From Solirubrobacterales bacterium (GTDB lineage Bacteria; Actinomycetota; Thermoleophilia; Solirubrobacterales; Solirubrobacteraceae): 64,000 nt of DNA. The notes under the pieces were generated by a model. The model did no database searches. It saw only the letters and a program-made list of their open reading frames with translations, and had not been told where the DNA came from. The stretch spans positions 62,001 through 126,000 of the forward strand of contig DAIDME010000014.1 in the NCBI GenBank assembly GCA_027449125.1, in the 5' to 3' direction. This document shows, piece by piece, positions 8,794-19,200 of the stretch; within the stretch, counting starts at the first letter, position 1, and each line of letters opens with the position of its first letter. Made by a program: the position numbers and the translations under genes.

Positions 8794-11091
8794 TCAGGCG
8801 AGCTCTCGCTCGACCTGCCGGGTCGTGTATGCCTCCATGACATCGCCCTCCTTGATGTCGGCGTAGTCGCGCAACACGATGCCGCAGTCGTAGCCGCTGG
8901 CCACCTCGCGCACGTCGTCGTTGAAGCGACGCAGCGAGGCGATGGCGCCGTCGTAGACGACGGTGCCATCGCGTACCAGACGCACGCGGTCGCCACGCGT
9001 GAGCTTGCCGTCGGTGATGTGCGAGCCGGCGATGGTACCCACCCGGGAGGCCCGGAAGATCTGGCGGACCTCGGCGCTGCCGACGGCCTCCTCGACCTCC
9101 TCGGGTGCGAGCATGCCCTGCATCGCGGAGCGCAGCTCCTCGATCGCTCGGTAGATCACCGAGTAGTGGCGGATCTCGACGCCTTCACGCTCGGCCAGAG
9201 CGCGAGCCTCGCCGACAGGCCTGACGTTGAAGGCGAGCACGACCGCATCCGAAGCGGCCGCGAACATCACGTCGGACTCGGTCACGGCGCCGACCGCACC
9301 GCGGATGACGTTCACCGTGACCTCGTCCTGCGGCAGCTTGGCGATCTCGTCCTGCATCGCTTCGAGGGTCCCTGCCACGTCCGACTTGATCACCAGGTTC
9401 AGCTCCTGCAGCCCGCTGCCGAAGATGTCCTCGAGCGAGATCCGCTTGCTGCGCTGGCGCGCCAGCGACTCGGTCTTCAGGCGATTGGCGCGCTCGCTGG
9501 CCAGCTGCCGGGCGCGCCGGTCGTGCTCCACGACGCGGAAGCGCTCACCGGCCTCGGGGACGGTGTCGAACCCGAGCACCTCGACCGGCTCACCGGGAGT
9601 GGCCTTGCCGACGCGCGCGCCGGTGAAGTCGTGCATCGCCTTGACGCGTCCCCAGTGGGCGCCGGCAACCAGCGCGTCGCCAACCTCCAGCGTGCCGCGC
9701 ATGACGAGGATCGTCACCACGGGACCGCGTCCCGGATCGAGCTTTGACTCGATCACGGTGCCGGACGCGTCAGTATCGGGGTTGGCCCGCAGTTCCATGA
9801 TCTCGGCCTGCGCGACGATCGTGTCCAGCAGGTCGCCGAGCCCGGCTCTGGTCTTGGCCGACACCTCGACGAAGTCCGTGTCTCCGCCCCACTCGACGGG
9901 CTGCAGCCCGAGCGCCGACATCTCCGTGCGCACGCGCACCGGATCGGCGCCCTCCTTGTCGACCTTGTTGACCGCGACGATCATCGGCACGGACGCGGCC
10001 TTGGCGTGGTCCACCGCTTCCTGCGTCTGTGGCTTGACACCGTCGTCTGCGGCGACCACGATCACCGCGAGGTCGGTCACCTTGGCACCACGCGCTCGCA
10101 TCGCCGTGAACGCCTCGTGACCGGGGGTGTCGAGGAACGTCACGGTGCGGCCGTCGTGATGCACCTGGTAGGCACCTATGTGCTGGGTTATGCCACCCGC
10201 TTCGCCGGCCGCGACCTGCGTCTCGCGGATGGCGTCCAGCAGCGATGTCTTGCCGTGGTCCACGTGACCCATGATCGTGACCACGGGGGCGCGCTCGACG
10301 AGGTCCTCGTCGCTGTCGTCGAAACGCTCCTCCGACGCGGTCTCGTCCTCGGCGTGGACCACCTCCACCTCTTTGCCGAACTCAACGCCGAGCAGCTCGA
10401 TGGTATCGTCGGAGAGCGTCTGGGTCTGGGTCTTCAGCTCGCCCAGCTCCATCAGCTTCTTGACGATGTCCGGGACGCGTACGTCGAAGTACTCGGCCAC
10501 GTCCTTCACGGTGGAGCCGGACCGGACGCGCACGGTCTCCTGCGTCGTGGCGGCCGTCTGCGCCGGACGGGACTCGGCCTCCTCGTCATATACGCCGCGG
10601 CGGCGCCGGCCGCGGCGCTGTCGGCGAGGCGGCTGCGCGGGCCCTCCCCCCGGCGCGCCGGGGCCAGCTGGACTGCGGCGCGATGCCTGAGCGTCGATCA
10701 CGACGCGGCGACGCCCGCCGGCGTTGCCAGGCGTGCGCTCACCCTGCAGTGAGTCGCGCGTGGGACGCTTGTGGGGCTGCTCGGCCTCCGAGCTGGCCGG
10801 CCGCTGCGCGACGGGCCCAGCGGGCGCGGCGGGCCCAGCGGGCGCGGCGGGCGGCGCCGCTGCGCGCGTATCCGAAGGCTGCGCTGCGCGGGGGGCCGGC
10901 GGCCGGCTGTCGGGGGTCCCGGCCGACGGCTGGCGGGCACGGTGCTGGGCGGCCGGGCCCGTCGTCGGCCTGCCTGACGGCTCCGCCTTCCTGGGCGCGG
11001 AAGCGACATCCGCCGTGGGGCCCGCCTTGGCCGCAGCGGGCTGTTTGGCGGCGCTGCGTTGCTTGGGAGCTTCTTCGGTGGACTTGCTCAT
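8794..11091 (-). CDS. infB: Translation initiation factor IF-2
   Basis: A GTPase that loads fMet-tRNA and joins ribosomal subunits. The protein has 765 residues. A low-complexity Pro/Ala/Arg-rich head (1-180) is followed by an IF2_N module (about 186-245), the G domain with GHVDHGKT at 275-282, DTPGHEAF, NKVDK and SAKT, and then beta-barrel domains and the C-terminal initiator-tRNA-binding part. The head contains a short tandem repeat encoding GPAAPA. Unusually, it follows nusA directly, with no ylxR in the 111-bp gap. Confidence 0.98.
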   Translation of the reverse strand: MSKSTEEAPKQRSAAKQPAAAKAGPTADVASAPRKAEPSGRPTTGPAAQHRARQPSAGTPDSRPPAPRAAQPSDTRAAAPPAAPAGPAAPAGPVAQRPASSEAEQPHKRPTRDSLQGERTPGNAGGRRRVVIDAQASRRSPAGPGAPGGGPAQPPRRQRRGRRRRGVYDEEAESRPAQTAATTQETVRVRSGSTVKDVAEYFDVRVPDIVKKLMELGELKTQTQTLSDDTIELLGVEFGKEVEVVHAEDETASEERFDDSDEDLVERAPVVTIMGHVDHGKTSLLDAIRETQVAAGEAGGITQHIGAYQVHHDGRTVTFLDTPGHEAFTAMRARGAKVTDLAVIVVAADDGVKPQTQEAVDHAKAASVPMIVAVNKVDKEGADPVRVRTEMSALGLQPVEWGGDTDFVEVSAKTRAGLGDLLDTIVAQAEIMELRANPDTDASGTVIESKLDPGRGPVVTILVMRGTLEVGDALVAGAHWGRVKAMHDFTGARVGKATPGEPVEVLGFDTVPEAGERFRVVEHDRRARQLASERANRLKTESLARQRSKRISLEDIFGSGLQELNLVIKSDVAGTLEAMQDEIAKLPQDEVTVNVIRGAVGAVTESDVMFAAASDAVVLAFNVRPVGEARALAEREGVEIRHYSVIYRAIEELRSAMQGMLAPEEVEEAVGSAEVRQIFRASRVGTIAGSHITDGKLTRGDRVRLVRDGTVVYDGAIASLRRFNDDVREVASGYDCGIVLRDYADIKEGDVMEAYTTRQVERELA

Positions 11092-11202
11092 CTCGATTCC
11101 AGTGTAGATGTGTGGTTGTGGCGCCGGGCGGCGGGGACCGCGCGAGTGGCGGTCGCAATCGCCTCGGCGCCGGGCCCGCCGCCGGTGCGCGGGCCGCGCG
11201 CG

Positions 11203-12480
11203 CTAGGCGCCGCCGTCGGGATCCGCCGGGACCTGGTCGGAGCCCGTGCCCGCGAGCAGCTGGTGAGCGTCGATGCCGCAGTAACGCGAACCGGGGAGCG
11301 CGGCGTTGGGGCAGCGCCGGCCGTTGGACAGAATGGCGTGGCAGCGGCCGCTGGTCTCCTCCTCGTCCTGGTCGCCCTGCACCTCCTCGGCCGCGAAGTC
11401 CGTCTCCGAGCGGATGTCGATGCGCCACCCCGTCAGCCGTGCCGCCAGGCGCGCGTTCTGCCCCTCGCGGCCGATTGCCAGCGACAGCTGGTCATCGGGG
11501 ACGATCACCGTCGCCTGCTTGGCGTCATCGTCGACCAGCACCTCACGCACCCGGGCGGGTGACAGCGCCTTGGCGACGAAACGTGCGGGCTCGTCGTTAT
11601 AAGGGATGATGTCGATCTTCTCGCCGCGCAGCTCCGAGACGACCATGCGCACGCGAGAGCCGCGCGGGCCGACGCACGCGCCGACCGGATCGACGCCGTC
11701 CACGTGGGAGATCACGGCGATCTTCGACCTGTAACCCGGTTCGCGCGCGACGCCGGTGATCTCCACCAGGCCGTCGGCGATCTCCGGCACCTCGAGCTCG
11801 AAGAGCGACTTGATCAGCTCGGGATCGCGTCTCGAGACGATGATCGACGGTCCCTTGGTCGAGTTGGAAACGTCCTTGATGACGGCCTTGATCCGCTGCG
11901 CGTGGTCATAGCGCTCTCCGTCCACCTGCTCTGACTTGGGCAGCAGCGCCTCCACCCGCTCCCGCAGCTGCACCAGCGTGTAGCGCGAGTCGGACTGCTG
12001 CACGATGCCGGTGATGAGCTCGCCGACACGGTCGCGGTACTCCTCGAACATCATGTCGCGCTCAGCCTCGCGGATGCGCTGCAGAATCACCTGCTTGGCG
12101 GTCTGCGCCGCGATCCTGCCGAAGTCGTGAGGGGTGACGTCGGCGGTCTCAATCTGATCCTCGTACTGCTTGAGCTTCTCGAGGTCGATCTCGGGGGCCG
12201 CCGGTTCCCGCATCTCACCAGTCTCCGGATCGACGCTGGGGCCCTCGTCGGTCGCAGCCTGAACCAGCAAGTGCTCCTCCAGCTCCTCTGGGATCTTGAG
12301 CTCCCAGACCGTGAAGTCACCGGTGTCGCGGTCCATCTCGACACGCGCGTAGGGCGCCGAGCCAGGGGTCTTCTTGTAGGCGGAGAGCAGCGCGTCCTCG
12401 AGCGCCTGCATCAACTTCTCAGCGGATATGTTCTTCTCAGCGGCCAGACCGCGGACGGCATCAAGGATCTCTTTTGACAT
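11203..12480 (-). CDS. nusA: Transcription termination/antitermination factor NusA with zinc-knuckle-like tail
   Basis: An RNA polymerase-associated elongation factor. The protein has 425 residues from the ATG at 12480 (MSKEILDAVRGLA). NusA N-domain, S1 (about 120-200) and two KH domains (GACVGPRGSRVRMV, LAIGREGQNARLA) are visible. Past the KH domains is a non-canonical tail with Cys380, Cys390, Cys401 and His406 spaced like a small zinc knuckle (C-x9-C-x10-C-x4-H). ylxR, which normally encodes the next gene product, is absent. rimP is 10 bp upstream. Confidence 0.95.
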   Translation of the reverse strand: MSKEILDAVRGLAAEKNISAEKLMQALEDALLSAYKKTPGSAPYARVEMDRDTGDFTVWELKIPEELEEHLLVQAATDEGPSVDPETGEMREPAAPEIDLEKLKQYEDQIETADVTPHDFGRIAAQTAKQVILQRIREAERDMMFEEYRDRVGELITGIVQQSDSRYTLVQLRERVEALLPKSEQVDGERYDHAQRIKAVIKDVSNSTKGPSIIVSRRDPELIKSLFELEVPEIADGLVEITGVAREPGYRSKIAVISHVDGVDPVGACVGPRGSRVRMVVSELRGEKIDIIPYNDEPARFVAKALSPARVREVLVDDDAKQATVIVPDDQLSLAIGREGQNARLAARLTGWRIDIRSETDFAAEEVQGDQDEEETSGRCHAILSNGRRCPNAALPGSRYCGIDAHQLLAGTGSDQVPADPDGGA

Positions 12481-12490
12481 GGGGTCCTCT

Positions 12491-12898
12491 TTAGTCACCA
12501 GGTACCAGGTTTGAGCGGGTGATCTGCTCGTAGGGAACGGCGACGACGGCATCGCCCGCGGCGATCGTCACCTCACTCTCAGACGCCCCGACGAGCTCGC
12601 CCGTGAGGCTGTTGTGACCATCGCACTGTGTCCGCAGGCGCAGGCGTGCGCGACGCCCGAGGAAGCGGCGGAAGTGCTGTGGCTTGGTCAGCGGCCGGTC
12701 CTCGCCCGGAGACGAAACCTCGATCGCGTAACGCTCGCGGTAGTCACCGAGCAGGTCGGTGACCTGCTCGCAATGAGCGAAGCTGACACCCCGCGGGTGG
12801 TCGATGAAGACACGCAACGTGTCGCCCACCTGCTCAACGAGCAGCACCTCTATTTCGGGGGCACCCGCAGCCAGCCGGGCTTCGATCTCAGATTGCAC
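12491..12898 (-). CDS. rimP: Ribosome maturation factor RimP
   Basis: A 30S assembly factor of 135 residues. The N-terminal alpha/beta domain (EIEVLLVEQVGDTLRVFIDHP, with DYRERYAIEVSSPGEDRPL) and the C-terminal SH3-like barrel (LTGELVGASESEVTI) match the family. It is the first gene of the leftward translation operon. A terminator-like hairpin just upstream (12936-12958) separates it from the TPR gene. Confidence 0.93.
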   Translation of the reverse strand: MQSEIEARLAAGAPEIEVLLVEQVGDTLRVFIDHPRGVSFAHCEQVTDLLGDYRERYAIEVSSPGEDRPLTKPQHFRRFLGRRARLRLRTQCDGHNSLTGELVGASESEVTIAAGDAVVAVPYEQITRSNLVPGD

Positions 12899-12935
12899 TT
12901 TTGCTCACGCGTTGTTCGTTGTTTGCGCCAGGTCA

Positions 12936-12958
12936 TAAAAAAAGCGGGCGAGCGCCCA
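12936..12958 (-). terminator. Rho-independent terminator after TPR gene
   Basis: On the minus strand a GC-rich hairpin (GTGGGC, loop GCTC, GCCCGC) is followed by a run of seven T. It lies between the end of the TPR gene (13053) and the start of rimP (12898). It would end leftward transcripts from coaBC and the TPR gene. Confidence 0.7.
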
Positions 12959-13052
12959 CTTCTCGACCTTCCGCCGGCTTCGCTCCGGCCTGAAGAAGCT
13001 GTGCGCGCAAGCGTAGCACCGCAACCCGTCCGCGGCTCGCGCCCCGGACGCT

Positions 13053-13457
13053 CTACTCGAGGGTCTGCTCGCCCGCGTCCACAGCGGGCGCGCTGCGCGC
13101 CGCGGCACTGCGCGCCCGGTCGCGATAGGTCTGGTAGTCACGGCGCTCGGGCTGCAGGCACGCGGCCAACGCCAGCGGCTGGCGCGCCTCGGCGTGGCGG
13201 CCCAGCATCTGCAGGCTGCGCCCGAGGCAGAACAGCGCGAAGTCGTTGGTCGGCGAACGCTCCACCAGCGCCCGGAACTCGTCGGCGGCTTCGCTGTAGC
13301 GCTGAGCTTGAAACAGCGCACGCCCGAGCGCCTCACGGATCGACGCGCTCTCCGGTGAGAGCTTGCGTGCGCGCTCGAGCGGTACGGTCGCCTGGTGGAA
13401 GTGCCCGGCCGCCAACAGCGCTGAACCCCGGGTGAAGAGCTCGTAGACGTCCTCCAC
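13053..13457 (-). CDS. Tetratricopeptide repeat protein
   Basis: 134 residues from a GTG start at 13457. About three TPR units are visible (residues about 3-105), with the alternating small/large pattern ALLAAGHFHQATVPLERARKLSP, EALGRALFQAQRYSEAADEF and FCLGRSLQMLGRHAEARQPL. A charged tail follows. TPRs mediate protein-protein contacts; the partner is unknown. It follows coaBC with a 2-nt gap and is followed by a terminator, so it is probably co-transcribed with coaBC. Confidence 0.85.
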   Translation of the reverse strand: MEDVYELFTRGSALLAAGHFHQATVPLERARKLSPESASIREALGRALFQAQRYSEAADEFRALVERSPTNDFALFCLGRSLQMLGRHAEARQPLALAACLQPERRDYQTYRDRARSAAARSAPAVDAGEQTLE

Positions 13458-13459
13458 CG

Positions 13460-14749
13460 TCAGTCTCCCGCGCCGGCGCTGGCGCCGGCTCCGAGCGGCT
13501 GGCCGATCAGCCCACCGACATGGTCGAGCAGGGCCTCGGCGAGCTCGGCTTTCGGCATTCTGGGCAGGTCTACGGCGCGCCCGCCGCGGGTGAGCAGCGT
13601 CGCCTCGTTGTATTCGGAGTCGAAGCCGATGTCAGCGCGCGCGACGTCGTTTACGACGATCGCGTCGAGCTGCTTGCGCGCCAGCTTGACGCGGGCGCGC
13701 TCCAGCCCACCGGGCCCATGCTCAGCCGCGAAGCCGACGAGCACCTGACCGGGCACGCGCGCCGCGCTCAGCTGCTCCAGGACATCCTCGGTCGGTGCGA
13801 GCTCGATCAGCGCGGGTGCGTTCGGGCCCGTCTTGGTCAGCTTTCCAGCCGCGGCGGAGAGCGGCCTGAAGTCGGCCACCGCCGCGGTCATGAAGAGCAG
13901 GTCGCTGGCTGGGAACGTCTCGCGGCAGGCGAGCGCCAGCTCCGCCGCCGTCTCGACGCGCCGGACGAGCGCGCCGGGTGGGGGCTCCAGCGCGACGTTG
14001 GCGAGGATGCAGGTGACCGTGGCCCCGCGCGCGGCGGCGGCGGCGGCGAGCGCCAGGCCCATGCGTCCAGATGAGCGGTTGCCGATGTAGCGCACGCTGT
14101 CAATCGGCTCCCGCGTGCCGCCGGCTGTGACCAGGACGTGCCTGCCGGCGAGTCCCCCGCCGCCCGGCCCTCGCCGCGCGCCGCTCGCGGCCGCCTGCAC
14201 CGCCGCGAGCAGCGCCGCCGGCTCCGGCAGCCGGCCGAGCCCATGCTCACCGTGAGACGCGAGCGCGCCCTCCTCCGGCGCCAGGACGGTCAGGCCGCGC
14301 TGCGCCAGCGTGCGCAGGTTGGCCTGGGTGGCAGGATTTGCGTACATCCGGCCGTTCATCGCGGGGGCGACGATCACCGGACAGGCGGCCGCCAGCGCGG
14401 CGCTCGTCACGAGGTTGTCGGCGATCCCGGCCGCGAGCTTTGCGATCGTCTCGGCGCTGGCCGGCGCGATCAGATACGCGTCGGCGTTCTGGACCAGCGC
14501 GAGGTGGCTGATCGGAGCGTACGCGGGCAGGCTGTCCCCCGGGAAGGCTCCCAGGGTCGGGTCGGCTTCGAACTCCGAGCTCAGCACGGGCGCGCCGGTG
14601 ATCGCCGCAAACGACGCCCTGCCGACGAAGCGCATGCTGTTGCGCGTCTGGATCACCCGGACGGCGTGGCCGGCGCGCACCGCCAGCCGGGCGGTCTCGA
14701 GTGCCTTGTAGGCCGCGATCCCACCGCAGACACCGACCAGGAGCCTCAA
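13460..14749 (-). CDS. coaBC: Phosphopantothenoylcysteine decarboxylase / synthetase CoaBC
   Basis: Bifunctional coenzyme A biosynthesis enzyme of about 429 residues. The N-terminal flavoprotein decarboxylase has VGVCGGIAAYKA, the active-site His in ISHLALV and PAMNGRMY. The C-terminal CoaB half begins near GRHVLVTAGGTREPID and contains NRSSGRMG. The start is probably the TTG at 14749, because GAGG lies 6 nt upstream of it. The TTG at 14755 would abut that Shine-Dalgarno sequence. rpoZ lies upstream, as in many actinobacteria. Confidence 0.93.
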   Translation of the reverse strand: MRLLVGVCGGIAAYKALETARLAVRAGHAVRVIQTRNSMRFVGRASFAAITGAPVLSSEFEADPTLGAFPGDSLPAYAPISHLALVQNADAYLIAPASAETIAKLAAGIADNLVTSAALAAACPVIVAPAMNGRMYANPATQANLRTLAQRGLTVLAPEEGALASHGEHGLGRLPEPAALLAAVQAAASGARRGPGGGGLAGRHVLVTAGGTREPIDSVRYIGNRSSGRMGLALAAAAAARGATVTCILANVALEPPPGALVRRVETAAELALACRETFPASDLLFMTAAVADFRPLSAAAGKLTKTGPNAPALIELAPTEDVLEQLSAARVPGQVLVGFAAEHGPGGLERARVKLARKQLDAIVVNDVARADIGFDSEYNEATLLTRGGRAVDLPRMPKAELAEALLDHVGGLIGQPLGAGASAGAGD

Positions 14750-14799
14750 TCTCAACCTCGGATCGAGCGTTGGCGAGCCGACACCGACCTCGCCGGGCT

Positions 14800-15027
14800 C
14801 TACCGGTAGTGGTACTTGAGCTTGCCCTGAGCCACCTCTTCGAGCGCGATCGTCAGATAGTTCTTGGAGCGCGTCTCGACCATCGGCGGCGTGAACTCGT
14901 CGAAGGTGCCTTCGCCGAGGTTGTGGTAGTAGGAATTGATCTGGCGCGCGCGGCGCGCGGCGACCACGACGCTCGCATAGTCGGAGTCAACGTGCTCGAG
15001 CAGCTTGTCGATGCGGGGAGAGATCAC
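14800..15027 (-). CDS. rpoZ: RNA polymerase omega subunit
   Basis: 75 residues; assists beta' folding and RNA polymerase assembly. The signature PRIDKLLEHVDSDYASVVVAARRARQIN and the ending KNYLTIALEEVAQGKLKY fit actinobacterial omega proteins. An AAGGA Shine-Dalgarno sequence precedes the ATG. It sits between gmk and coaBC, the common arrangement. Confidence 0.95.
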   Translation of the reverse strand: MISPRIDKLLEHVDSDYASVVVAARRARQINSYYHNLGEGTFDEFTPPMVETRSKNYLTIALEEVAQGKLKYHYR

Positions 15028-15103
15028 GATCTGTGTCCTTGGAGAGGTTTTCGGTGCTCACAAAGAGTACCCGGCCCGCGGACGCAGTCCGGGCCGGCCA
15101 AGG

Positions 15104-15667
15104 CTATTTGACGGTCGCGAGCTCGGTACGCACGACGGCGACGAGCTCCTCGACCGCCCGTTCGAGCCGGTCGTTGACGACCACATGCGTGAACTCGCAC
15201 TGCGCCGCCAGCTCCGCGTCCGCCGTCAGCAGGCGCGTCTCCACCTGGGCGGGCGCGTCTGTGCCGCGGCCCTCCAGGCGTGCCCGCAGCGCCTGCGAGG
15301 AGGGCGGGGCGATGAACACCTGGACCGCGTCCGGCATCGTCTCGCGGATCTGCCGGGCCCCCTGCACCTCGATCTCAAGCACCACCGGGACACCCCGGGC
15401 GAGCCTCGCATCCAGCTCCGAGCGCAGCGTCCCGTAACGGTTGCCCGAGTACTGCGCCCACTCGACGAACTCGCCGGCCCGGACGCGCGCGTCGAACTCC
15501 TCATGGCTGAGGAAGTGATAGGAGACGCCGTCGCTCTCACCCTGGCGCGGCTGGCGCGTGGTCGCTGAGACCGCCAGCTCCAGGGCCGGCACGCGGGCCA
15601 GCAGAGCCCGAATCAGCGTGCCCTTGCCGACGCCCGACGGTCCTGTGATCACGAACACCCTGGCCAT
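15104..15667 (-). CDS. gmk: Guanylate kinase
   Basis: Phosphorylates GMP to GDP with ATP. The protein has 187 residues with the P-loop GPSGVGKGTL at about 8-17 and the GMP-binding segments SATTRQPRQGE, GEFVEWAQYSGNRYGT and LEIEVQGARQI. Full family length. It is downstream of mihF by 39 bp, and the mihF-gmk-rpoZ-coaBC order is typical of Actinobacteria. Confidence 0.97.
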   Translation of the reverse strand: MARVFVITGPSGVGKGTLIRALLARVPALELAVSATTRQPRQGESDGVSYHFLSHEEFDARVRAGEFVEWAQYSGNRYGTLRSELDARLARGVPVVLEIEVQGARQIRETMPDAVQVFIAPPSSQALRARLEGRGTDAPAQVETRLLTADAELAAQCEFTHVVVNDRLERAVEELVAVVRTELATVK

Positions 15668-15706
15668 GTACCGGGTCCGCGTCCCCCGCCGGGAACGGTT
15701 CGCGCG

Positions 15707-16051
15707 TCAGCGGCGTCGCATGAGCTCGACGAGCTCGGTGCGTTGCCGCTGCGAGAGGCCCCCGATCGTCTTTGAGGGCGAGATCCGGCAGGTCGAGAGG
15801 ATCTTGTTGACCTTGACGCGGCCGTACTTGGGGACCGCCAGCAGGAGGTCGAACACCTTTGCCGTCTCGAGATACTCGGGCGGGTCCAGCAACAGCTCGT
15901 GGATCGCCTGGCGACCGGCCTTCAGGTCACGCTTGAGCTGGGCCCGACGGCTGCGGATGTCGTTGGCGCGCTGCAGCGCCTCCATCCTCTGCACGAGCGA
16001 GCGTTCAGGGGCGGCGATGGCTTTGGCTGGAGATTCACTGAGCGGCGGCAT
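15707..16051 (-). CDS. mihF: Integration host factor, actinobacterial type (mIHF)
   Basis: A nucleoid-associated DNA-binding protein of 114 residues found in Actinobacteria. The typical core ANDIRSRRAQLKRDLKAG is followed by a helix-two-turn-helix region VPKYGRVKVNKILSTCRISP. A -10-like TATAGT (16065-16060, minus strand) is 8 nt before the ATG, so the mRNA may be nearly leaderless. It may also assist integration of tRNA-targeting elements such as the one at 26-40 kb, but that is inference. Confidence 0.93.
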   Translation of the reverse strand: MPPLSESPAKAIAAPERSLVQRMEALQRANDIRSRRAQLKRDLKAGRQAIHELLLDPPEYLETAKVFDLLLAVPKYGRVKVNKILSTCRISPSKTIGGLSQRQRTELVELMRRR

Positions 16052-16266
16052 GGCGGGCGACTATACATCCTGCGCGCCGCCGATCACACCCCCGGGCGCA
16101 ATTTCAGCTAAACGTCAAGCTGAGCTTGAGCATTGTCGAGGATGGTTGCGACAATCAAGCGACTTTGCAGGCAGTTTTTCGCCGCCCCCCGGAAGCCGGC
16201 CGCGGCCCGCCCCGCGATCGCCCGCCACCACTCCCCGCGGCCGCGTTCCCGCCCCACGCGCTTCGC
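16052..16266. other. Intergenic region between mihF and carB with two inverted repeats
   Basis: This 215-bp gap contains the mihF -10-like box (16060-16065), an inverted repeat TCAAGCT-G-AGCTTGA (16115-16129) and a second with arms ATTGTCG (16132-16138) and CGACAAT (16149-16155). The second could be a terminator stem for carB but lacks a T-run. The first is operator-like. I see no gene. Confidence 0.55.
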
Positions 16267-19200
16267 TCAGGACGATGCCTGCGCCTGCGCGTAGAGCTCT
16301 TGCAGCGAAACCACCTCGGGCTCTCCGTGAGCCGCTGCCGCGATCGCCCGGATCGCTGCGATCGCCCCGGACATGGTCGTGATGCAGGGGATCCTATGAG
16401 CGACCGCCGCCGCCCTGATCTCGTACCCGTCAGAGCGCGCGCCGGTGCCGACCGGCGTATTGATCACGAGGTCCACCTCGCCCCGGCCGATGGCCTCGAC
16501 CACGTGCGGCGAGCCCTCGCTCAGCTTGTTGACCTGCCTGGCCGGGATCCCCATGCGCGCCAGTGCCTTGGCGGTGCCGCTGGTGGCCAGGAGCTCGAAG
16601 CCCATGTCGTGGATCTGGGTGGCTATCGCGGTCGCGGCCGACTTGTCGCGGTCGGCGACCGAGACGAACACGGTCCCGGACCGCGGCAGCCTCGACCCTG
16701 CAGCGGCCTGCGCCTTCGCGAAGGCCGTCGGGAAGTCGCGCGCGATGCCCATGACCTCCCCGGTGGAGCGCATCTCCGGCCCGAGCAGCGCGTCGGTGCC
16801 GGCGAACCGGTCGAACGGCAGCACCGCCTCCTTGACGCACACATGACCGGTTGCGACCTCCTCCGGGAGGCCGAACTCCTCGAGCTTGGCGCCGAGCATC
16901 AGCCGGCAGGCGAGCTTCGCGACCGGCAGTCCGATCGCCTTGGAGACGAACGGCACGGTCCGCGACGCGCGTGGATTGGCCTCGATCACATGCAGCCCCG
17001 TACCGGCGTGGATCGCAAACTGGACGTTCAGGAGCCCGACCACGCCGAGCGCCATGGCGATCCCGGATGCCTGTGCGCGAATCTGATCGAGCATCTCACC
17101 GCCGAGCGAATGCGGCGGCAGCACGCAGGCGGAGTCGCCGGAGTGGATGCCGGCCTCCTCCACGTGCTGCATGATGCCAGCGATCCAAACCCGCTCGCCG
17201 TCGCAGAGAGCGTCGACGTCGACCTCGACGGAGTCCTCGAGGAAGCGGTCCAGATAGATCCGCGGGCCCCCACCGGCGCCGGCGGCTCCGATCACGCCCA
17301 CCCGTCGCAGGTAGTCGCGCAGTCCATCGACGCTGTAGACGATCTCCATCGCACGCCCGCCCAGCACGTAACTCGGCCGCACCAGGAGCGGGAAGCCGAC
17401 CTCAGGAGCGCGTTCCAGCGCCTCCTCCGGCGTCGCCACGGCGGCGTAGGGTGGCGCGCGGTAGCCCAGCTCGTCGAGCAGCCTGCCGAACCGCGCGCGG
17501 TCCTCCGCCAGGTCGATCGCATCCGTTGTCGTGCCGAGGATCGGGATGCCGGCGTCGCGCAGGCCAGCCGCCAGCTTGAGCGGCGTCTGGCCTCCGAACT
17601 GGAGGATCACGCCCTCAGGCTGCTCGACATCGCACACTCCGAGCACGTCGGGGAGCGTGAGCGGCTCGAAGTAGAGCCGGTCGGAGGTGTCGTAGTCGGT
17701 CGAGACCGTCTCCGGGTTGCAGTTGATCATGACCGCGTCACGCCCTGACTCCCTGACGGTCTGCGCGGCGTGCACGCAGCAGTAGTCGAACTCGATCCCC
17801 TGGCCGATGCGGTTGGGTCCGGATCCGAGGATCACCACGCTCGCCCTGGAGCCCCGTGTCACCTCACCCGCGGTGAGCGTCCCGCCGTCGCGCCCCACCG
17901 GCCGCGGGCGCTCCCAGGCGGAGTAGAAGTAGGGCGTCTGTGCGGCGAACTCGGCCGCACAGGTGTCGACCGCCTTGAACGTGCGCTCGCCGGCGAATAC
18001 CGTCTCGGGCTCGCGGGCGACCACTGCGAGCTCGCGCAGGAACCAGGGGTTGATACGCGTCAGCGCCTCGAGCGCAGCCACCGTGTGTCCACGCCGCAGC
18101 GCTTCCAGCAGGTGGTCGAAGCGCTCCGCGCCCGGTTGCGCGACACGCGCGAGCAGCTCCGCGTCATCGCCTGGGAAGCGCGCCGGATCGTCGAGCTCAC
18201 GCGAGCGCAACGCCTTGGCGAACGCCTGCCTGAACGTCCGGCCGATCGCCATCGCCTCACCGACGGACTTCATGTGGGTCGTCAGCTCCTGCTCCGCCCC
18301 GGGGAACTTCTCGAACGCGAAGCGCGGCCACTTGACCACGCAGTAATCGATCGCCGGCTCGAAGCTCGCGGGCGTCGCCCGGGTGATGTCGTTGCTGATC
18401 TCCTGCAGCGTGTAGCCGACCGCGAGCCGCGCCGCGATCTTCGCGATCGGGAAGCCGGTGGCCTTGGACGCGAGCGCGCTCGAGCGCGACACGCGCGGGT
18501 TCATCTCGATCACCATGATCTCCTCGGTCGCGGGGTTGACCGCGAACTGGACGTTGGAGCCGCCGGTCTCGACGCCGATCGCGCGGATCACGGCGATCGC
18601 CTGGTCGCGCAGCCGCTGGTAGAGGTGGTCTGGCAGTGTCTGCTGTGGCGCCACACAGACGCTGTCACCGGTGTGGACGCCCATCGGATCGATGTTCTCG
18701 ATCGCGCAGACGATCACCACGTTGTCAGTCGAGTCGCGCATCACCTCGAGCTCGAACTCGCCCCAGCCGAGCACCGACTCGTCGATCAGGATCTGGCTGA
18801 TCGGAGACGCCTCGAGCCCCCGGCCGATCACGGCGTCGAACTGAGCCATGTCGCGCAGCACGCCGCCGCCGGCGCCGCCGAGCGTGAAGGCCGGGCGGAT
18901 GATCACCGGCAGGCCGATCTCCGCCACGGCCAGCCGCGCCTGCTCGAGCGTGTGCGCGATCGCCGAGCGCGGCACGCGCAGACCCGCCGCCTGCATCGTC
19001 GCACGGAACAGGTCGCGGTCCTCCCCGCGCTCGATCGCGTCGATCTTGGCGCCGATCAGCTCGACGCCGTAGCGCTCCAGCACGCCGTCCTCGTGCAGCC
19101 GCTTGGCGAGGTTCAGCGCCGTCTGGCCCCCCAACGTCGCGACCAGCGCGTCGGGACGCTCGCGCTCGATTATCCGCGTGACCGTCGCAGGATCCAGCGG

